NCBI GenBank assembly: GCA_017628775.1
Contig: JAGBYN010000057.1
Coordinates: 1-10,423, forward strand
Source: Bacteroidaceae bacterium
Lineage (GTDB): Bacteria; Bacteroidota; Bacteroidia; Bacteroidales; Bacteroidaceae
Direction: 5' to 3'
Length of the DNA: 10,423 nucleotides
In this document: positions 1 through 7,095 of the stretch, in pieces
How the letters are laid out: each line of letters begins with the position of its first letter
Numbering within the stretch: position 1 is the stretch's first letter
The notes under the pieces: model-generated
What the model was told of the DNA's origin: nothing
The model's database searches: none
Seen by the model: only the letters and a program-made list of their open reading frames with translations
Program-made: the position numbers and the translations under genes

Positions 1-18
1 CACGACTTTTCCACCGAG

Positions 19-27
19 TTATACACA
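19..27 (+). other. DnaA-box-like nonamer (tentative)
   Basis: TTATACACA matches the general DnaA-box consensus TTATNCACA exactly. A poorer copy, TTTTCCACC (two differences from TTATCCACA), lies just upstream at 7-15, and an AT-rich stretch follows up to about 108. One good nonamer can occur by chance and no dnaA or other replication gene is visible, so this is recorded only as a possible site. Confidence 0.15.
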
Positions 28-108
28 GAGGGGATATGTAGATTTTTTGAATTAATAGATGCCTTAGATTCTAATAGATACTATTAAACGCCCTTTTAAT
101 AATATATA

Positions 109-145
109 TATGGGTGTGCTCGGTTTTTAAGCGAGCACACCCATA
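109..145 (-). terminator. Long-stem hairpin ending the glycan operon
   Basis: Arms 109-122 and 132-145 are perfectly complementary over 14 bp, with core TGGGTGTGCTCG pairing with CGAGCACACCCA around a 9-base loop. The hairpin starts 15 bases past the stop codon of the GDP-fucose synthase gene. On the minus strand it is followed by an AT-rich run (TATATATTATTAAAA) rather than a clean U-tract, so it may end transcription, protect the 3' end, or both. No other gene is visible between it and the left edge. Confidence 0.6.
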
Positions 146-160
146 ATTGTTGATGATGGT

Positions 161-1237
161 TTAATGTTCAATATACCATTGATACAAGCTTTTGATGCCT
201 TCAGGCAGTTCCACAGTGTGGCGCCACCCGAGTTTATGAAGTTTAGAAACATCGGTCAGTTTACGTGGTGTGCCATCAGGTTTTTCCGTGTTCCAGCATA
301 GTTGGCCTTGATAGCCAATTGTATCGACGATTAATTCGGCACATTCTCGAATGGTTATTTCAATACCCGTTCCTACGTTGATGTGGCAATTTCGGATTTC
401 TTTGGCATTGGGTTCGTAGGTGTCCTTAAAGTCTATATTCAGGAGGGCATAAACGCTGGCGTCGGCCATATCTTCACTCCACAGGAATTCGCGCATCGGA
501 CTTCCTGTGCCCCATAACGTCACTTTTCCTTTTTCAATACCGTAGCGTGCCAGGACTGCGGTTATCTCCTCTTCGGTAGCTGCGCCATTAATGCCTTCAA
601 CGGGACGTTTGTTTAAATCGCAGCGCACTGCTTCCCAATTATCTTGCGTCAAGCAATTAGAAAGGTGTATCTTTCTAATCATAGCCGGGAGCACATGGCT
701 GTTTTCAAGGTGGAAATTATCGTTTGGTCCGTATAGGTTTGTGGGCATGACCGCAATATAGTTTGTGCCATATTGCAGGTTGAAGCTTTCACACATCTTG
801 AGTCCAGCAATCTTTGCTATGGCATAGGGTTCGTTGGTGTATTCAAGGGGTGAGGTGAGCAATGCTTCTTCAACGATGGGTTGCGCTGCATCTCTTGGAT
901 AAATACATGTCGATCCTAAGAATAAAAGTTTCTTGACATTGTGTCGGAAACTTTCGCCGATTACGTTTTGTTGGATTTGAAGGTTCTCGTAAATGAAATC
1001 TGCCCTGTAAGTTAGATTAGCCATAATACCGCCCACATGCGCAGCAGCAAGCACTACTGCATCAGGACGTTCTTCATCAAAGAATTTTTTAACGGCTATA
1101 GCGTCGAGTAAGTCTAACTCAGCGTGGGTGCGTCCCACTAAGTTTGTATAGCCGCGTTTTTGCAGGTTTTTCCAAATAGCCGAACCTACCAAACCACGAT
1201 GGCCTGCGATATAAATTTTAGATGAGCGTGGAAGCAT
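161..1237 (-). CDS. fcl: GDP-L-fucose synthase
   Basis: This 358-residue cytoplasmic enzyme would epimerise and reduce GDP-4-keto-6-deoxy-D-mannose to GDP-L-fucose with NADPH, the last step of activated fucose synthesis. Seen in the sequence: an N-terminal Rossmann motif GHRGLVG (12-18), the short-chain dehydrogenase triad Ser109, Tyr138 and Lys142 (YAIAK), and Cys111 and His181 at the places of the epimerase acid/base pair known from the E. coli enzyme. The motif NLYGPNDNF (167-175) is also typical. It is longer than the roughly 320-residue enterobacterial form because of an insertion at about 191-237, which from memory is usual in Bacteroidetes homologues. It is the last gene of a leftward four-gene unit, 37 bases after the glycosyltransferase gene. 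The partner dehydratase gene gmd is not in the window. The family assignment is secure. Confidence 0.96.
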   Translation of the reverse strand: MLPRSSKIYIAGHRGLVGSAIWKNLQKRGYTNLVGRTHAELDLLDAIAVKKFFDEERPDAVVLAAAHVGGIMANLTYRADFIYENLQIQQNVIGESFRHNVKKLLFLGSTCIYPRDAAQPIVEEALLTSPLEYTNEPYAIAKIAGLKMCESFNLQYGTNYIAVMPTNLYGPNDNFHLENSHVLPAMIRKIHLSNCLTQDNWEAVRCDLNKRPVEGINGAATEEEITAVLARYGIEKGKVTLWGTGSPMREFLWSEDMADASVYALLNIDFKDTYEPNAKEIRNCHINVGTGIEITIRECAELIVDTIGYQGQLCWNTEKPDGTPRKLTDVSKLHKLGWRHTVELPEGIKSLYQWYIEH

Positions 1238-1274
1238 GTTGTTGTGAATTCATTAAGTGACGTTTTTTTAAAAA

Positions 1275-2273
1275 TTAATCCCATTTACGGTGTCCGGTCC
1301 AGATGCGGATGCGGTTAATGAGGGCTGAGCCGATGCGTTTGAAATTGCCATGCAAGAGATTCAGCCAAAGTTCTTCAAACGAGCGGCACACTTTAATCCA
1401 GGGATGTCCCCAGGCCTGCACTTTAAACACTCGGTTTTTGTATGCCACATCTTCAATAATGTAGCGCGGGTGGCGCAAAGGGAACTCAAGTTCATGGTGC
1501 TTCATATTCATGATTCTGCGGTAAGCCTTTGGCAGTACTTCGTTGGTACCTTCAAAGTGTGTGCAGTCGCCCGTAGCGCCAAGATTTTGAATCATGTTTA
1601 CCCTGGGCACAATGGAAAGTCCGGACTGGAAGAATATTGAAGCGTGGAAAATGGTTTCGTAGTAAGCTTTTCCTGTGGAACGGTGGTAATGGCAAAAGGC
1701 TTCGAAGTCCTCTTGTTGTTTGCGTTCCTTAATAAAGTTTCTGAGCAATTTCATGTTGTAGGCATCATCCAGGAACGTGTAATGTTCGTCCCACTGATCC
1801 ACAACTCTGCGCCAAGAAGCCCAGCCCCAAATGCAGAATGTTGAAGCAAAGAAATAATCGTAGGGCATATCGGGCGTTTGCTCATCGTAATTCAAGCCAG
1901 CAATCATGGAGATGCGTGGATCATGCTCATAGCGATCGAGCATCTCACGGCAAAAGCGGAAGAAACTTACTGACGGAATACTGTCGTCTTCCAGGATGAC
2001 ACATTTATCAACAATGGAGAACGCCCACTTCTGAGCTCTGAAGTTTGAGGGGTCGCACCCTGCATTAACCGTTTGGTAATTTCTGTGTACTTGGCAATCC
2101 CAATCGATGTGTTCCACCACCTTTCTGCAAGCCTCAATTCCGGGTTCATCGTGTGGTCCGCGCGGTCCGTCTTGATAAAGAAAAAGGTGAGTAGGTTGTG
2201 CCAAACGCACTTGCTCAAACACCCGCTTTAACTTATCGGGATTATTGAAGAAAAGAATAAGAACTGGTACCAT
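1275..2273 (-). CDS. GT-A-type glycosyltransferase (GNT-I/family 2-like)
   Basis: This 332-residue protein is probably a cytoplasmic or membrane-peripheral glycosyltransferase using a nucleotide sugar. It opens with the first GT-A strand (VPVLILFFNNPDKL). An acidic metal/nucleotide motif lies in VILEDDSIPS, with Glu95-Asp96-Asp97, resembling the EDD motif of N-acetylglucosaminyltransferase-I-like enzymes. The central WGWASWRR motif recurs in Bacteroidetes members of this group. There is no signal peptide or clear membrane helix, though the C-terminus is basic (GNFKRIGSALINRIRIW) and could touch the membrane. It begins 11 bases after the LTA-synthase-like gene and is followed after 37 bases by GDP-fucose synthase, so it is almost certainly co-transcribed with both. 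A role in a fucose-containing surface polysaccharide is inferred from context. Donor and acceptor cannot be read from the sequence. Confidence 0.85.
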   Translation of the reverse strand: MVPVLILFFNNPDKLKRVFEQVRLAQPTHLFLYQDGPRGPHDEPGIEACRKVVEHIDWDCQVHRNYQTVNAGCDPSNFRAQKWAFSIVDKCVILEDDSIPSVSFFRFCREMLDRYEHDPRISMIAGLNYDEQTPDMPYDYFFASTFCIWGWASWRRVVDQWDEHYTFLDDAYNMKLLRNFIKERKQQEDFEAFCHYHRSTGKAYYETIFHASIFFQSGLSIVPRVNMIQNLGATGDCTHFEGTNEVLPKAYRRIMNMKHHELEFPLRHPRYIIEDVAYKNRVFKVQAWGHPWIKVCRSFEELWLNLLHGNFKRIGSALINRIRIWTGHRKWD

Positions 2274-2284
2274 AGTATTGTCAA

Positions 2285-4114
2285 TTACTTGAGCAATCGA
2301 TAGGCGGATTGCATGTAGGTTAAAATATGGTCAACGTGTTTTTTTGAAGGGTTACCCACCTTTTGAGTAACTTCCTTTGTATTCAGGTCGTAAACAGAAG
2401 TGCCATCGGGTTGTATCCATACAATGCTTTGGCTCCATGCGTTGATGGCGAATGGATTGGTGTACGACATGCTGAGCACATCACGACTCATTATAAAATC
2501 ATCGTGCGCAATATTCAATTGTCCGAGTAACGTTGCTGCAAGGTCCGACTGATTGCAGAGTATATCGATATCAGCCTCTTGTTTGATCACGCCTCCTGAA
2601 AAAATCAATGGAATTTTATTTTTCTCAATGGCCATGGTTTCTTCAGGTAAATGATGCGATAACCCATGGTCGGGCACAAACACCACAAGTGTGTTTTCCC
2701 ATGCTTCAGTTTTTTTGAAATTTTGGATAAATTCACCAATGCACTCATCGAGGTATGCAAAGGCATTATCTATCTCATCGTTTTCAATACGGTTGTAGGG
2801 CACTTCCCATGGTTCGTGGCTTGAAAGTGTGAGCAAGGTCAGCATCCACGGTTTATCAGTGGGATAGGCTTCAATTGTTTTTAAGGTGCGTCGGAAGGCA
2901 AATTCATCGTGAACGCCCCATTTGGTGTTGTTGCGTTCTTCAGAGGGGAAATCTACTTCGCTATAGGTGCGGTTGTAGCCCGTTGACAGTAAATAGCCGT
3001 TGGTATTGGTAAAATTGATGTCGCCCCCGTAAATAAATTCAGTGGTGTAGCCAGCGCGTGATAATGAGCGTGCTATTGAGGGTAAATGACTTATTTTACT
3101 TTCCGTTAATTTCATCACGCTCACGTCGGGGTATGCAGGAAAACCACTCAGTGTGCACACTACGCCACGGTCGGTTCTGAATGAGTTGGCGTAGCAGTTA
3201 ATGAATTCCACCCCTTCGGCAGCTACTTTTTTGAGGTTAGGCATCACGTTGGGTGCATCGTAAAGGGCGCGTCCGCATCCTTCAAGGATAACAAGGAGTA
3301 CGTTTGGACGCAGCGTGTCGATCAATGAGATTGTTCCCCTGCTTTCAGTATTCATTTGTAGTTCAATCCACTTTTTTGAAAAATCCTCTTCAGAAAAAGC
3401 TTGTCCACGTTTAGAAAAGTCCTTGATTTTCGACATAGAGTAAAAAAGATTGAACGCTGGATTTACTGCCGAAGCATTGAGGAAGGGTTTATCTGAAAAA
3501 TAAACCATGCCTGGATTAGCGGTTGAAACGCCTAATCCACCCCGAATGGCCAGGAATAACAATGCGCCTGCTATGCAATGACACACAGTACCTACAACGC
3601 GTTGCACAATATTGAGTCGGCACATGGCAATGCGTTCTTTGCTCTTTGAAGTCAGTGTGCGTTTAAAGAGCAAGAACAAACCTATTGTTGCCAATAAAAT
3701 GCAACCGATACTTAAGATCGTATAAAGCGTGCTGACCGATGCAAAAACTTCAGTGGGTGAATCTAAATAATTAAATATCGTAGCGTCTAACTTGAAATTC
3801 CAAAATTCAAAAAGCCCAGTATCAACAATATAAACAACGGCTTGTAATAAAGCAACGATGCCGAAATAGATGTAGAAAATCCATCGATTAACACCTATCC
3901 AATAAGCCGCAAGGAGAATAATCCACAGCACTGCAGAAAGGTAACCCGAAAACGATACGTCAAGAGGTAACCCATGCCAAAAGATATTGAATACGTCCGA
4001 AAACGATATGTCCCTGCCCCATCCATTGTAGAGCAGAAAAATAACTTTACCAAAAATCCCTACAAAGAGGGCGGTCAGGAAAAATTTAAAAAGAAAAAGT
4101 ATTCTTGTTTTCAT
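2285..4114 (-). CDS. LTA synthase/sulfatase-superfamily membrane phosphotransferase
   Basis: This 609-residue protein has about five N-terminal membrane helices (roughly 5-28, 55-75, 78-97, 130-150, 171-190), then a linker and a large periplasmic catalytic domain from about 270. The domain carries the alkaline-phosphatase/LtaS hallmarks: metal-binding Glu278 in VILEG, a probable nucleophile Thr314 in FRTDRG, His433 in TLSSHEPW, and Asp482-His483 in FVPDHG. The architecture matches LtaS and the related phosphoglycerol and phosphoethanolamine transferases. Gram-negative bacteria have no classical lipoteichoic acid, so the acceptor is more likely lipid A, LPS core, a capsule or a periplasmic glucan; that is inference from family and context. 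The start 47 bases after tcdA and the 11-base gap to the glycosyltransferase gene point to one transcript. A small palindrome (GCCATATGGC, 4142-4151) sits in the gap before it. Confidence 0.88.
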   Translation of the reverse strand: MKTRILFLFKFFLTALFVGIFGKVIFLLYNGWGRDISFSDVFNIFWHGLPLDVSFSGYLSAVLWIILLAAYWIGVNRWIFYIYFGIVALLQAVVYIVDTGLFEFWNFKLDATIFNYLDSPTEVFASVSTLYTILSIGCILLATIGLFLLFKRTLTSKSKERIAMCRLNIVQRVVGTVCHCIAGALLFLAIRGGLGVSTANPGMVYFSDKPFLNASAVNPAFNLFYSMSKIKDFSKRGQAFSEEDFSKKWIELQMNTESRGTISLIDTLRPNVLLVILEGCGRALYDAPNVMPNLKKVAAEGVEFINCYANSFRTDRGVVCTLSGFPAYPDVSVMKLTESKISHLPSIARSLSRAGYTTEFIYGGDINFTNTNGYLLSTGYNRTYSEVDFPSEERNNTKWGVHDEFAFRRTLKTIEAYPTDKPWMLTLLTLSSHEPWEVPYNRIENDEIDNAFAYLDECIGEFIQNFKKTEAWENTLVVFVPDHGLSHHLPEETMAIEKNKIPLIFSGGVIKQEADIDILCNQSDLAATLLGQLNIAHDDFIMSRDVLSMSYTNPFAINAWSQSIVWIQPDGTSVYDLNTKEVTQKVGNPSKKHVDHILTYMQSAYRLLK

Positions 4115-4161
4115 GGTTGAATGGTCTATGAGTTTTTAAGGGCCATATGGCTCCTTTTCGT

Positions 4162-4908
4162 CTATTTCTCTGTTTTATTGTAAATAGATTGCAGGATCAA
4201 TCCCGCTAAGGTCATGCCAAACAAGGCGGTGATGTGCATGAGCGAACCATTGATTTGTGCTTTTTTATCGTCCCATGTGCCACCTAAGAATAGGTCAACA
4301 TCAGTAGCATTCTGAAGCAGTTCTTCGCTATACACGCATTTAAATTTCTTTCGGGGCATGCGGCCGCCTTTCTTTATTCTACGGCGCAATGCTGCAGCTA
4401 ACGGACATCCCTTCACCTTCCAAAATTCAGCCACGCTGACTTTTGTGGGGTCTAATTTTAAGGCTGCACCCATCGACGCGTAAAATTCACAGGGTAGCGA
4501 AGTGGCATGAAGGATGAGCGCTACTTTATGTTCCAAACTATCGATGCAATCCACCACATAGTCGTATGTTTCAAGTTGAAACTGCTCGGCAGTTTGAGCT
4601 GAGTAAATGCCATTAATGGCTGTAACTTCAGCTTCAGGGTTAACCAAAAGCAAATGTTCCTTTAGGGCATCGACCTTTGATTTTCCAATGGTTGATACAT
4701 TGGCCATCAATTGTCGGTTGATGTTTGAAGGTGCTACTTCATCAGAGTCCACAATAGTGATGTGCTTCAGTCCTGTTCTCACCAAAGCCTCAGCCGCCCA
4801 ACTTCCCACACCGCCTACACCAAAAACAATCACCCGGCAGGTTGAGAGTTTTTGCATCGATGCTTGACCTAACAGCAGTGCGGAACGACTTTGAATTTCT
4901 TGAAGCAT
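4162..4908 (-). CDS. tcdA: tRNA threonylcarbamoyladenosine dehydratase (TcdA/CsdL-like)
   Basis: This 248-residue cytoplasmic E1-like enzyme would use ATP to cyclise t6A at position 37 of ANN-decoding tRNAs to ct6A. Seen in the sequence: the nucleotide-binding loop GVGGVGS (30-36), the strand motif IVDSDEVAPSNINRQ (52-66) with Asp54, Asp56, Asn62, Arg65 and Gln66 as in ThiF/MoeB/E1 proteins, and the conserved Asp123 in DCIDSLEHK. The TcdA-specific GAALKLDPT stretch and a basic segment (LRRRIKKGGRMPRKK) follow. Its length is close to the 268 residues of the E. coli protein, and a C-terminal hydrophobic stretch ends the chain as in that family. It is the promoter-proximal gene of the leftward unit. 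Its function has no evident link to the glycan genes behind it. The general ThiF family is certain and the TcdA subtype very likely. Confidence 0.93.
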   Translation of the reverse strand: MLQEIQSRSALLLGQASMQKLSTCRVIVFGVGGVGSWAAEALVRTGLKHITIVDSDEVAPSNINRQLMANVSTIGKSKVDALKEHLLLVNPEAEVTAINGIYSAQTAEQFQLETYDYVVDCIDSLEHKVALILHATSLPCEFYASMGAALKLDPTKVSVAEFWKVKGCPLAAALRRRIKKGGRMPRKKFKCVYSEELLQNATDVDLFLGGTWDDKKAQINGSLMHITALFGMTLAGLILQSIYNKTEK

Positions 4909-4980
4909 AGTTTTTTGAAGTTATGGTAGGTTCTGAAGTTAATGTTCTGGAGTGCCTTTAAAAGCGCTGCACCCTACGTG

Positions 4981-4988
4981 CAAATGTA
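4981..4988 (-). promoter_or_regulatory. Bacteroidetes -7 promoter element for the tcdA operon
   Basis: Read on the minus strand this is TACATTTG, a full match to the Bacteroidetes -7 consensus TAnnTTTG. It would give a leader of roughly 65-70 bases before the tcdA start codon. I see no convincing -33 TTTG at the usual distance, so the assignment depends on the -7 box and its position. Confidence 0.5.
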
Positions 4989-5102
4989 CAAAAAATGAGT
5001 GATATAAGAGATGAATAAAACAGTTTTTCAGATAAATTGAAATGTGAGCCGCAAAAATGACTTTTGAAAATGTTAAAAAACGCGTAAATTATTTTAATAA
5101 CC

Positions 5103-5133
5103 TTTAAGATTATCATAAAATTAAGTAATTTTG
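5103..5133 (+). promoter_or_regulatory. Bacteroidetes promoter of the kinase gene
   Basis: TAATTTTG at 5126-5133 matches the -7 consensus TAnnTTTG. A weak -33 candidate (TTTA at 5103-5106, one base from TTTG) lies 19 bases upstream. Transcription would begin near 5140, leaving a leader of about 45 bases before the ATG at 5185. The in-frame TTG at 5131 lies inside the -7 box, so it cannot be the translation start if this promoter is the one used. Confidence 0.6.
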
Positions 5134-5184
5134 CAAACTATTATAAATTACTTACTTAGCAACAAAATAAATAAAGATAGTTTT

Positions 5185-6894
5185 ATGCAACTTAAGCCTC
5201 AAAGCAAGCTACAGGGCGGAAAGTATAAAATTGAAAAAATTCTTGGTCAAGGTGGATTTGGTATCACGTATTTGGCCACTCAGGAATTTTTGAACCGTAA
5301 GGTAGCTGTTAAGGAATTTTTTATGCGCGAGCATTGCATGCGCGATTCAGACACATCTCATGTAACGCTCGGAACAGCCAATAGTCGTGCTAATGTTGAA
5401 AAATTCCTTCAAAAATTTATTAAGGAAGCCCAAACCATTGCAGGTATGGACAACCGCCATATCATCAATATTTATGACGTCTTTGAAGAAAACGGTACGG
5501 CATATTATGTGATGGAATACTTAGGCGATGGCGACTTGCAAAGCCGCATTCCTGAAGGTGGTATGAATGAAAAGGATGCAATCTATTACATCCGTCAGAT
5601 TGGCGATGCATTGTCTTATATCCACAGTCAGAATATTCTTCACCTTGATGTTAAGCCCACCAATGTAATGGTGCGTCAGAATGGCGAAGCGGTGTTGATT
5701 GACTTCGGTATTGCCAAGCACTACGATGCGAAGGGCGGTTCGCAAACCAGCTCTACTCCTGTTGGGGTGAGTGAGGGATATGCACCTTCAGAGCAGTACG
5801 ACCGCGAAGGGGTAAGTTCTTTCTCTGCAGCCACAGATATTTACTCGCTTGGTGCAACGTTCTTTAAACTCGTAACGGGCGAGCGCCCACCAAAGGCAAG
5901 TATCGTGCTCAATGAAGGTTTGCCTGATTTACCTAAGAAGTTATCAAAGTCGGTGGTTGATGCCATCACCAAGGCTATGGCACCCCGCCGCAAGGACCGT
6001 CCACAGACCATTGGCGAGTTTTTGAGTATGCTCAGCACTTCATCTTCAACAAATAAATATGCTGTTGACGATGATGAAAGCACAGAAATAGCAGGAATGG
6101 ATATGAACGAAGAACCCGAAGTAACGCCCGCTTTCGAAGAGGAAGAACCTGAAAAGAAAGGCGGCATCTGGGGATGGATCATAGCTTTCTTGATTTGTAT
6201 CGGTGCATCGGTGGCTGGCTTCTTCTTGTTCATGGCAAGCAACAGTGAAGATATTGAAGAAGCACCTGTGGAACAATCCCAACCTGTAACACAGCTCGCT
6301 CCCGAAACTCCTGCGCCAGCCAATAACGATGGCGAAATCAACGGACACGGTTATATTGACTTAGGTTTGAGCGTGTTGTGGGCCACAGAAAATATGGGTG
6401 CTATTTCTGAAACAGATTGTGGCAAGTATATGGCTTGGGGTGAAGTGGATACCACTAAAACAACCTTCTCAAAGAATAATTGTTTGACTTACCAAAAGGC
6501 ATTTGCACGAGAGTTACAAGGTAATATTGACTATGATGTGGCGCGTAAGTTATGGCGCGGTGCTTGGCGATTACCAACAAGTCAGGAATTTAATGAACTC
6601 ATTGAAAAGTGCATTTGGACTAAGGTTAAGCGCGATGATGATCAGGTGGGTTATGAAGTAGAAGGTCCTAACGGTAAAGTCATTTTCTTGCCTTTAGGTG
6701 GATTAAAACAAGGTTCATTCAAAAATGCCGACTCTTTCAATGAAGTGGGTTATTACTGGTCAGGAACACATAAGCAAGGACGCAATGAAAAAGAAAAAGC
6801 CTTTGCTTTGACCTTTGGTATGAGCAGCAAAGCTCAATTATTTGAAATGCCTCGTTATAATGGTCTTTGCATTCGCCCTGTTGCGAATAAATAA
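5185..6894 (+). CDS. Receptor-type Ser/Thr protein kinase with C-terminal FSMP domain
   Basis: This 569-residue protein joins a cytoplasmic Hanks-type kinase to an extracytoplasmic domain. The kinase domain (about 14-285) shows the glycine loop GQGGFG (21-26), catalytic Lys43 in VAVKEF, helix-C Glu81, the catalytic loop HLDVKPTN with Asp155, Lys157 and Asn160, DFG at 173-175, and an APSEQY motif. All residues for catalysis are present. Leu replaces the usual Arg before Asp155, making it a non-RD kinase. A Ser-rich then Glu-rich linker leads to one membrane helix (about 328-350). A Pro/Gln-rich spacer follows, then a Fibrobacter-succinogenes-major-paralogous-type domain (about 389-569: DLGLSVLWATENMGA, YMAWGE, WRLPTSQEF, GYYWSGT, CIRPV). 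The ATG at 5185 is chosen because an in-frame TTG at 5131 falls in the promoter. The gene stands alone between its own promoter and terminator. Sensing by the outer domain is inference, by analogy with PASTA kinases. Confidence 0.93.
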   Translation: MQLKPQSKLQGGKYKIEKILGQGGFGITYLATQEFLNRKVAVKEFFMREHCMRDSDTSHVTLGTANSRANVEKFLQKFIKEAQTIAGMDNRHIINIYDVFEENGTAYYVMEYLGDGDLQSRIPEGGMNEKDAIYYIRQIGDALSYIHSQNILHLDVKPTNVMVRQNGEAVLIDFGIAKHYDAKGGSQTSSTPVGVSEGYAPSEQYDREGVSSFSAATDIYSLGATFFKLVTGERPPKASIVLNEGLPDLPKKLSKSVVDAITKAMAPRRKDRPQTIGEFLSMLSTSSSTNKYAVDDDESTEIAGMDMNEEPEVTPAFEEEEPEKKGGIWGWIIAFLICIGASVAGFFLFMASNSEDIEEAPVEQSQPVTQLAPETPAPANNDGEINGHGYIDLGLSVLWATENMGAISETDCGKYMAWGEVDTTKTTFSKNNCLTYQKAFARELQGNIDYDVARKLWRGAWRLPTSQEFNELIEKCIWTKVKRDDDQVGYEVEGPNGKVIFLPLGGLKQGSFKNADSFNEVGYYWSGTHKQGRNEKEKAFALTFGMSSKAQLFEMPRYNGLCIRPVANK

Positions 6895-6902
6895 ATATTA
6901 TC

Positions 6903-6959
6903 AAAAAAGATGGCGGATAGGTCAAACCAAATATTGGAGACCTGCCCGCCATTTTTTTT
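6903..6959 (+). terminator. Bidirectional intrinsic terminator between convergent genes
   Basis: A long imperfect hairpin: ATGGCGG (6910-6916) pairs with CCGCCAT (6946-6952), then AGGTC (6919-6923) with GACCT (6939-6943), and an inner CCAA/TTGG closes the tip. Eight T residues follow on the plus strand (6952-6959) and six A residues precede the stem (6903-6908). It can therefore stop the kinase transcript, whose stop codon is 8 bases upstream, and also transcripts coming leftward from the CotH gene. Confidence 0.9.
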
Positions 6960-7095
6960 GTAGATTAAAGACCAAAACTGTCGTGCGAATGCCCTATTAA
7001 AGTTCTGGACTTATCTTTTGGGTGCACTCATTATTACATATATATATACCTCTTGATTGTAATGTGGAAAAACCTTCGGCTCTGTTGCCGTATGA

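Noticed and set aside
4142..4151. Palindrome GCCATATGGC between tcdA and the LTA-synthase-like gene as a terminator or operator
   Set aside because: The usable stem is short (three pairs with a four-base loop), with mismatches on extension and no T-tract on the minus strand. The 47-base gap is ordinary for co-transcribed genes.
5841..6348. Minus-strand open frames (166 and 100 codons) opposite the kinase linker and membrane region
   Set aside because: The Ser-rich composition mirrors the Glu/Ser-rich sense strand, and the sense reading has intact kinase and outer domains.
7031..7066. TTACA...TGTAA inverted match around a TATATATATA run downstream of the CotH gene
   Set aside because: Five-base arms in AT-rich DNA are expected by chance, and no partner gene or known binding site supports a function.
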